Assembly (NCBI RefSeq): GCF_011806385.1
Contig: NZ_JAATOX010000025.1
Coordinates: 1-38,961 of the forward strand
Source of the DNA: Phaeobacter sp. HF9A
Lineage (GTDB): Bacteria > Pseudomonadota > Alphaproteobacteria > Rhodobacterales > Rhodobacteraceae
Direction: 5' to 3'
DNA length: 38,961 bases
Of this stretch, positions 34,164 through 38,961 are shown piece after piece. How positions within the stretch are numbered: the first letter of the stretch is position 1; each line of letters begins with the position of its first letter. Made by a program: the position numbers and the translations under genes. The notes beneath the pieces are model-generated. The model was not told the origin of the DNA. It was given only the letters and a program-made list of their open reading frames with translations, and did not search any database.

Positions 34164-35575
34164 GGCAACAGATCCTTCAGCCGCAGTTGCGCGATCCGTT
34201 CGACCTGGCGGCAGGCCTCGGCGATCTCGGTTGCGCGCTCGGCGTTCAGGCGCTGTTTGAAGGCGGCGAGGATCGCGGCCTTGTCGTGGTCGCGCACCGC
34301 GATGATGAAGGGAAAGCCGTATTTCTCCACATAGGCGGTGTTGAGCGCGGTGAACTCGGCCCGTTCGGCGTCGGTCAGCAGATCGAGCCCGGCGCTGGCC
34401 TGTTCGGAGCTGCTCTCGGCGGTGAGACGCCCGGCGGCGGCGAGCTTGCCTGCCAGATCGGGGTGAGCCTTCAGCACATCGAGGCGGGCCTCCTCCGATG
34501 CGGTGCGGAAGACGCGGCAGAGCAGGTTATGCACCCCGGCGGCGCAATCATGGGCGGGGCCGAGCTCCAGATCAAAGGCGCGGTCGGCGATCCAGGGGGA
34601 GTGTTCGAAGATGCCGCCATAGGAGGCCACAAAGCGCTCGCGCGTCATCTGGCTGGGGCGCTCCCGGCGGTGGTGCGGATGGGTTTCGGCCCAATGCTGC
34701 GCGATGTCCAGACGGCGCGGGCACCAGACGCCCTCGTGGCGCTGGATATGGTCGATGAAGCGCTTGAGCGCGGCCATCTTGCCCGGACGGCCCACCAGAC
34801 GGCAATGCAGGCCGATGGTCATCATCTTGGGCGCGCCGGCCTCGCCTTCGGCATAAAGCGCATCAAAGGCATCGGTGAGATAGGAGCCGAAATGCGCGCC
34901 GGTGACCCAGCCGGGCGCGGTGGCAAAGCGCATGTCGTTGGCTTCCAGCGTATAGGGGATGATGAGCTGATCGCGGGTGCCGACCTCCAGCCAATAGGGC
35001 AGATCGTCATCGTAAGTGTCGGAGATATAGTCAAAGCCGCCCGTCTCGGCGACCAGACGCACGGTATTGGCGCTGCATCGGCCGGTGTACCAGCCGCGCG
35101 GCGGGGTGCCGACGACTTCGGTATGCAGGCGGATTGCCTCGGCGATGGCGGCGCGCTCCTCGTCTTCGGGCATGTCCTTGTGCTCGACCCATTTGAGCCC
35201 GTGGGAGGCGATTTCCCAGTCGGCGTCCTTCATCGCCTGCACCTGTTCCGGGCTGCGGGCCAGCGCCGTGGCGACGCCGTAGATGGTCAGCGGGATATCG
35301 GCGCCGGTGAACAGCCGGTGCAGCCGCCAGAACCCGGCGCGGGCGCCGTATTCATAGATCGATTCCATATTCCAGTGGCGCTGGCCCTGCCATTGCGCGG
35401 CACCGGCGATATCGGAGAGAAAGGCCTCGGAGGCCGCGTCGCCATGCAGAACACAGTTTTCGCCGCCTTCTTCGTAGTTGAGCACGAATTGGACGGCGAT
35501 TTTTGCATCATTGGGCCAGGCGGGATGGGGGGCATTGGCCCCATACCCACGCATGTCGCGGGGATAGCGTGTCAC
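34160..35575 (-). CDS. fused allantoinase (PuuE) and OHCU decarboxylase (UraD)
   Basis: One 471-residue protein joins two steps of urate breakdown. Residues 1 to about 300 are a PuuE-type allantoinase of the polysaccharide-deacetylase fold (RYPRDMRGYGANAPHPAWP, VQFVLNYEEGGENCVLHGD, WEIASHGLKW). Residues from about 310 are UraD, 2-oxo-4-hydroxy-4-carboxy-5-ureidoimidazoline decarboxylase (RFVASYGGIFEHSPWIADRAF, LLCRVFRTASEEARLDVLKAHPDLAGKLA, SSSEQASAGLD, with the family's usual HPDLA and E/Q residues). The start is a GTG at 35575 with GGAG 9 nt upstream, because PuuE homologues begin at TRYPRD. It is divergent from uraH and leads the operon puuE-uraD, allA, permease. Confidence 0.94.
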   Translation of the reverse strand: MTRYPRDMRGYGANAPHPAWPNDAKIAVQFVLNYEEGGENCVLHGDAASEAFLSDIAGAAQWQGQRHWNMESIYEYGARAGFWRLHRLFTGADIPLTIYGVATALARSPEQVQAMKDADWEIASHGLKWVEHKDMPEDEERAAIAEAIRLHTEVVGTPPRGWYTGRCSANTVRLVAETGGFDYISDTYDDDLPYWLEVGTRDQLIIPYTLEANDMRFATAPGWVTGAHFGSYLTDAFDALYAEGEAGAPKMMTIGLHCRLVGRPGKMAALKRFIDHIQRHEGVWCPRRLDIAQHWAETHPHHRRERPSQMTRERFVASYGGIFEHSPWIADRAFDLELGPAHDCAAGVHNLLCRVFRTASEEARLDVLKAHPDLAGKLAAAGRLTAESSSEQASAGLDLLTDAERAEFTALNTAYVEKYGFPFIIAVRDHDKAAILAAFKQRLNAERATEIAEACRQVERIAQLRLKDLLP

Positions 35576-35622
35576 GATCAGAACTCCGGGATCTGTTATT
35601 ACTGCACATGTTATAGGATGGA

Positions 35623-35645
35623 TGTGGCAAAGTGGCTTTACCACA
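35623..35645. promoter_or_regulatory. candidate operator in the puuE-uraH divergent region
   Basis: Arms TGTGGCAAAG and CTTTACCACA separated by TGG; nine of ten arm positions are complementary. It lies 48 nt before the puuE-uraD start and 130 nt before uraH. The size fits a dimeric regulator. The cluster's LysR protein is a candidate binder, but the sequence does not show which regulator uses it. Confidence 0.55.
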
Positions 35646-35774
35646 ATTTTTGAAAGTGCTGTTTGCTGGCTTCTGCGTGTAAAGCGGGCAAGGCTGGCGC
35701 ATGATGGCGCTGAAATAAGCTGTTCGCTGCCGGGCTACGGGCCCTGACGGGCGAGCGCCGAGGAGAGATGTATC

Positions 35775-36131
35775 ATGACCGGATTTCTGACCACCCATGT
35801 TCTGGACACTGCGCGGGGCTGCCCGGCGGAGGGCATCGAGATCACGCTTTATCGGCTGGAGGGGGCGGCGCGGCACAGGATCGCCGGGACCGTGACCAAT
35901 GCCGATGGGCGCACTGACAGCCCGATCCTGCCGGCAAAGGATTTTGCGACGGGGCAGTATGAGCTGGTGTTTGCCTGCGGTGCCTATCTGCGCGCCAAGG
36001 GACAGGCGGGGGCGGAGCCGCTGTTTCTGGATGAGATCCCGATCCGTTTTGGCATGTCCGAGGGCGACAGCCATTATCACGTGCCGCTGCTGCTTTCGCC
36101 CTATGGCTATTCCACCTATCGCGGCAGCTGA
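35775..36131 (+). CDS. uraH: 5-hydroxyisourate hydrolase
   Basis: It opens 5-hydroxyisourate to OHCU, between urate oxidation by PuuD and decarboxylation by UraD. The 118-residue transthyretin-like protein has every family signature: TTHVLDTARG with H8, NADGRTDSP with R46, SHYHVPLLLSPYGYSTYRGS with H102 and the C-terminal YRGS. Cytosolic and tetrameric in the family. AGGAGAG lies 7-8 nt before the ATG. No partner lies downstream on its strand, as a minus-strand LysR gene follows. Confidence 0.97.
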   Translation: MTGFLTTHVLDTARGCPAEGIEITLYRLEGAARHRIAGTVTNADGRTDSPILPAKDFATGQYELVFACGAYLRAKGQAGAEPLFLDEIPIRFGMSEGDSHYHVPLLLSPYGYSTYRGS

Positions 36132-36137
36132 CGGAGC

Positions 36138-36166
36138 CTCCGGCGGGGATATTTGGGAAAAGATGA
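36138..36166. repeat. GGATATTT-type intergenic element
   Basis: A GGGGATATTTGGG core followed by an A/G-rich stretch (AAAAGATGAAAG) lies between the uraH stop and the LysR stop. It resembles the arms of the inverted repeat at 12586-12653, so it may be one copy of a dispersed element. Confidence 0.4.
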
Positions 36167-36170
36167 AAGA

Positions 36171-37085
36171 TCAGGGTGTCTCTGGCGGCATGGAGGCGAG
36201 GATGTGGTCGATCATGAAGTCGAGGAACAGCCGCACCTTCGGATCCTGATGGCGACGGTGCATATAGAGGCAGGCCAGCTGGATGGTGGCGGGCGGCTCC
36301 TGCGGCAGCACCGGCACCAGACGCCCGGCGGCGAGGTGGTCGGCGATCTCGAAGACCGGTTTCATGATGATGCCATGGCCGTCGAGCGCCCATTGGATCA
36401 GCACATCGCCGTGGTCGCATTCAAACGGGCCGGTGACGGCGACCTTGCGCAGACCGTTGGGGCTGTGCAGCGGCCATTGGAACTCCGGCGCGCCGGGGTA
36501 GCGCAGGTTCAGGCAGTCATGGGCCTCGGTTTTCAGCTCCTCGCTGGATTGGGGCGCGCCCCGGGCTTTGATATAGGCGGGCGCAGCGCAGAGCACGCGC
36601 GGGCAATCGGTGATCTTGCGGATCTTGAGGTTGGAATCTTCGGGCACGCCGAGGAAGAAGGCGGCGTCCAGCCCCTCGGCGGCGAGATCCAGTTTGCGAT
36701 CCGAGAGGCGCAGGCGGATGTTGATCAGCGGATAGGCCGCCTTGAACTGCGGCACGGCGGGGGCGATCAGCCGTTGCCCCAGCCCCAGCGGTGCTGCCAC
36801 ATATAATGTGCCGCGCGGCGTTTGGGTGACGTTGGAGATATCGGCCTCGGCGTCTTCGACCGCTTCCAGGATCTTGACCGCGCCGCGATAGAACAGCTGC
36901 CCCTGTTCGGTGGGGTGCAAGAGCCGGGTGGTGCGCTGGAACAGGCGCACCTTGAGGTGGTCTTCGAGCTGGGAAATCCGCGAGGAGGCAACCGCCGCAG
37001 AAATGCGCATGTCGCGGGCGGCGGCGGACATATTGCCCAGCTCATAGACGCGGACGAATGTGCGGATATTGTTCAGATAGGCCAT
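36171..37085 (-). CDS. LysR family transcriptional regulator
   Basis: A 304-residue regulator with an N-terminal winged HTH (about 1-60: IRTFVRVYELGNMSAAARDMRISAAVASSRISQLEDHLKVRLFQRTTRLLHPTEQG) and a ligand-binding domain (about 90-300). It lies between uraH and puuD and is divergent from puuD, the usual place for the activator of an adjacent pathway, so it probably senses urate or an intermediate. Dyads in the intergenic region could be its sites. No gene symbol can be given. Confidence 0.93.
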   Translation of the reverse strand: MAYLNNIRTFVRVYELGNMSAAARDMRISAAVASSRISQLEDHLKVRLFQRTTRLLHPTEQGQLFYRGAVKILEAVEDAEADISNVTQTPRGTLYVAAPLGLGQRLIAPAVPQFKAAYPLINIRLRLSDRKLDLAAEGLDAAFFLGVPEDSNLKIRKITDCPRVLCAAPAYIKARGAPQSSEELKTEAHDCLNLRYPGAPEFQWPLHSPNGLRKVAVTGPFECDHGDVLIQWALDGHGIIMKPVFEIADHLAAGRLVPVLPQEPPATIQLACLYMHRRHQDPKVRLFLDFMIDHILASMPPETP

Positions 37086-37109
37086 GCGCGGGTTTTGATT
37101 GTCAGTTTA

Positions 37110-37148
37110 TGTTTGAAACAGCTTGGAATTTTTCCCCAATACAGGAAA
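37110..37148. promoter_or_regulatory. dyads between lysR and puuD
   Basis: TGTTTGAAACA (37110-37120) is a perfect palindrome around G. Then come GGAA-TTT-TTCC (37125-37135) and TTTCC-N8-GGAAA (37131-37148). They lie in the 111-nt divergent intergenic region where a LysR protein would be expected to bind. Assignment is inferred from position and symmetry. Confidence 0.4.
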
Positions 37149-37196
37149 ATGAAAGCCGCGCCTAGGGTCCGGGCCAAGACATATCAGGAGGCAGCA

Positions 37197-38444
37197 ATGG
37201 AAGAGCTTGTGATCATCTGGGACTGGCTGGGGTTCGCCCTGCGCTGGGTGCATGTCATTACCGCAATGGCCTGGATCGGGTCGTCCTTCTATTTCATCGC
37301 GCTGGATCTGGGGTTGAACCGCAATATTCCCGGCCCCGCCGATGGCGAGGAATGGCAGGTGCATGGCGGCGGCTTTTACCACATCCAGAAATACCTGGTG
37401 GCGCCGGGGCAGATGCCCGAGCATCTGACCTGGTTCAAATGGGAGAGCTATTCGACCTGGCTGTCGGGGGCCTGCTTGTTGATGGTGGTCTATTGGGCCG
37501 GGGGGCATCTTTACCTGATTGATGCGGGCAAGGCCGATCTGGCACTGTGGCAGGGGATCCTGATTTCCGGCGCATCATTGAGCATCGGCTGGCTGGTCTA
37601 TGACTTCTTGTGCAAATCTCCCCTGGGGGAAAAGCCGACGCTTCTGATGGTGCTGCTGTTCTGCCTGCTGGTGGTCATGGGATACGGCTACAACCAGATC
37701 TTTACCGGGCGCGCGGTGCTGCTGCATCTGGGGGCGTTTACTGCCACCATCATGACGGCCAATGTGTTCTTTATCATCATGCCGAACCAGCGCATCGTGG
37801 TGGCGGATCTGAAGGCGGGCCGCAAGCCGGATCCGAAATATGGCAAGATCGCCAAGCTGCGTTCGACCCATAACAACTATCTCACCCTGCCGGTGATCTT
37901 CCTGATGCTGTCGAACCACTACCCGCTGGCCTTTGCCACCCAATACAACTGGGTGATCGCGGCGCTGGTGTTCCTGATGGGGGTGACGATCCGGCATTAC
38001 TTCAACACCCGCCATGCACGCGCCGGCAATCCGACCTGGACCTGGCTGGTGACCGCGCTGCTGTTCCTGGCGATCATGGCGCTGAGCCAGAGCGGGCTGG
38101 AGCAGGACAGCTATGAGGAGTCCGAGGCGCGGGCGCTGACCCCGGTGGAGCAGGTCTTTGCCAGCTCGGCGCATTTTGAGGATGTCCTGAATGTGGTGCC
38201 CGGGCGCTGTTCCATGTGTCACGCGCGCGAGCCCTTTTATGAGGGCATTCGCCGCGCGCCCAAGAACGTGCTGCTGGAAACCCCGGCGGATATCGCCAAG
38301 GCGGCGCGGCTGATCTACCTTCAGGCCGGAGCGAGCCATGCCATGCCGCCAGCCAATGTCACCTATATGGAAGACGAGGAGCGCGCCCTGATCCGCCAAT
38401 GGTATCGCGAGGCGGCGGGGGATCTGCTGTTTGCGCGCAACTAG
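37197..38444 (+). CDS. puuD: urate hydroxylase/oxidase PuuD with cytochrome c domain
   Basis: A membrane urate oxidase that converts urate to 5-hydroxyisourate and passes electrons to the respiratory chain, unlike soluble uricase. The 415-residue protein has an N-terminal multi-helix domain (about eight hydrophobic segments, 1-305, with WVHVITAMAWIGSSFYFIALD and a histidine-containing RSTHNNYLTLPVIFLMLSNHYP) and a C-terminal cytochrome c domain with RCSMCHAREP (C338, C341, H342) and a candidate axial methionine in HAMPPANVTYM. CAGGAG lies 6 nt before the ATG; the upstream frame belongs to the antisense of lysR. A terminator follows at 38512. Confidence 0.95.
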   Translation: MEELVIIWDWLGFALRWVHVITAMAWIGSSFYFIALDLGLNRNIPGPADGEEWQVHGGGFYHIQKYLVAPGQMPEHLTWFKWESYSTWLSGACLLMVVYWAGGHLYLIDAGKADLALWQGILISGASLSIGWLVYDFLCKSPLGEKPTLLMVLLFCLLVVMGYGYNQIFTGRAVLLHLGAFTATIMTANVFFIIMPNQRIVVADLKAGRKPDPKYGKIAKLRSTHNNYLTLPVIFLMLSNHYPLAFATQYNWVIAALVFLMGVTIRHYFNTRHARAGNPTWTWLVTALLFLAIMALSQSGLEQDSYEESEARALTPVEQVFASSAHFEDVLNVVPGRCSMCHAREPFYEGIRRAPKNVLLETPADIAKAARLIYLQAGASHAMPPANVTYMEDEERALIRQWYREAAGDLLFARN

Positions 38445-38511
38445 AACGCAAGGCGGGGGAGCTCCCGCCTGTTATCGCCTCCCAGGGGGAGGCTCAGCCC
38501 AGTTGGGCCCG

Positions 38512-38541
38512 GCGCCGCTTCGCGGCGCTTTTTCTTTTTTG
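38512..38541 (+). terminator. rho-independent terminator of puuD
   Basis: A 7-bp stem GCGCCGC/GCGGCGC with a 3-nt loop is followed by TTTTTCTTTTTT, 67 nt after the puuD stop codon. Confidence 0.88.
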
Positions 38542-38961
38542 GGCACGCGGCGACTCGTATCTGGGCGATTCACATCTGATTCCGGTGGGATTTGCCGAGC
38601 GAGTCTGTGGGTAAGTGGGGTTGGGCTGTGGATAAGGTTTTGGGTTGGTGATTTGGGGGCGGTTTATGTTGGGTTTTGGGCGGAGTGGGGGAGGGGTGAG
38701 CGAGGTTTGTCTTGGTTTAAGCGTTTGATATTATTCTGTTTTCAAAAGACTTTCGATTTTCTTTGCGGTTTTTGCATTTTTGGGTTGCGGGTATTTGGAT
38801 CTGACCTTAGAACCCCCTTCACCGGCGGCGCTGAGGTGCTACGGGGCGCGGCGGAGACGCTGCTGACGGACCGGAAAGACGGTTTGGCGCCCAGGGAAGA
38901 CTGGGGCACTTCGGAGAGAGGTTAGGCGGTGGCGCTTTTAAGATTAGCGCGACGGTCTGGT
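38542..38961 (+). other. non-coding region, possible rRNA operon leader
   Basis: No convincing gene. The first half is rich in G and T runs with low coding character. A promoter-like pair TTGCGG (38785-38790) and TAGAAC (38808-38813) with a 17-nt spacer is followed by about 150 nt of unusual GA-rich sequence, ending in GCGCTTTTAAGATTAGCGC, an imperfect dyad with a boxA-like CTTTTAAGA. This resembles a transcribed leader before 16S rRNA in Rhodobacterales, but the rRNA itself is outside the window, so the assignment is a guess from context. Confidence 0.35.

Noticed and set aside
38431..38925. 164-codon frame after puuD
   Set aside because: Crosses the puuD terminator and reads GT-rich DNA; Trp/Gly/Phe-rich translation without a start signal.

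Overview
The window reads as chromosomal DNA of a marine alphaproteobacterium of the Rhodobacterales, most likely the Roseobacter group (Phaeobacter/Ruegeria-like). This rests on the high GC content, the small proteins typical of that order (DUF6476, DUF6324, DUF2794, MmcB) and a tRNA-His with alphaproteobacterial identity features (no encoded G-1, A73, G1:U72). The assignment is an inference; no 16S sequence is included. I see no phage, transposase, integrase or CRISPR array. Genes are dense, mostly in small operons on both strands.

Layout. 0-7.8 kb: an RluA-type pseudouridine synthase and a DUF6476 membrane protein whose start codons overlap on opposite strands, two unrelated secreted proteins, tRNA-His, a DUF6324 protein, an unrecognised Ala/Pro-rich protein, an MmcB-type nuclease-fold protein, a structured RNA candidate (possibly 6S RNA), a small membrane protein, and a membrane class III nucleotidyl cyclase with a DUF3365-like CxxCH sensor. 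7.8-13.3 kb: a Usp-BCCT transporter pair, the riboflavin/NusB operon (ribB with a degenerate RibA domain, ribH, nusB), then a repeat-bearing gap of about 630 bp. 13.0-17.7 kb: an operon of fghA, sthA, a DUF188 protein and a monooxygenase, then a TauE/SafE permease and a MarR/HpaR-type regulator. 17.8-29.8 kb: mixed housekeeping and hypothetical genes (MuiA-like protein, asd, DUF3095, beta-carbonic anhydrase, a possible Hpt-fold protein, an M17 aminopeptidase coupled to an NlpC/P60 peptidase, DUF2794, an ArsR-type regulator, a class II cytochrome c, a TetR gene broken by one stop codon, an AEC transporter).

29.8-38.4 kb is the functional centrepiece: a purine (urate) catabolic cluster. PuuD oxidises urate to 5-hydroxyisourate, UraH opens the ring, the PuuE-UraD fusion supplies OHCU decarboxylase and allantoinase, AllE and AllA take ureidoglycine through ureidoglycolate to glyoxylate, an NCS2 permease imports a purine, and a glycerate 2-kinase may lead glyoxylate-derived glycerate into central metabolism. 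A LysR regulator sits inside the cluster. The allantoate-to-ureidoglycine step (AllC) is absent from the window. A near-perfect dyad in the puuE-uraH divergent promoter region is a good candidate operator.

The last 0.5 kb after the puuD terminator has no convincing gene; its composition and a promoter-like element suggest the leader of an rRNA operon just beyond the window.
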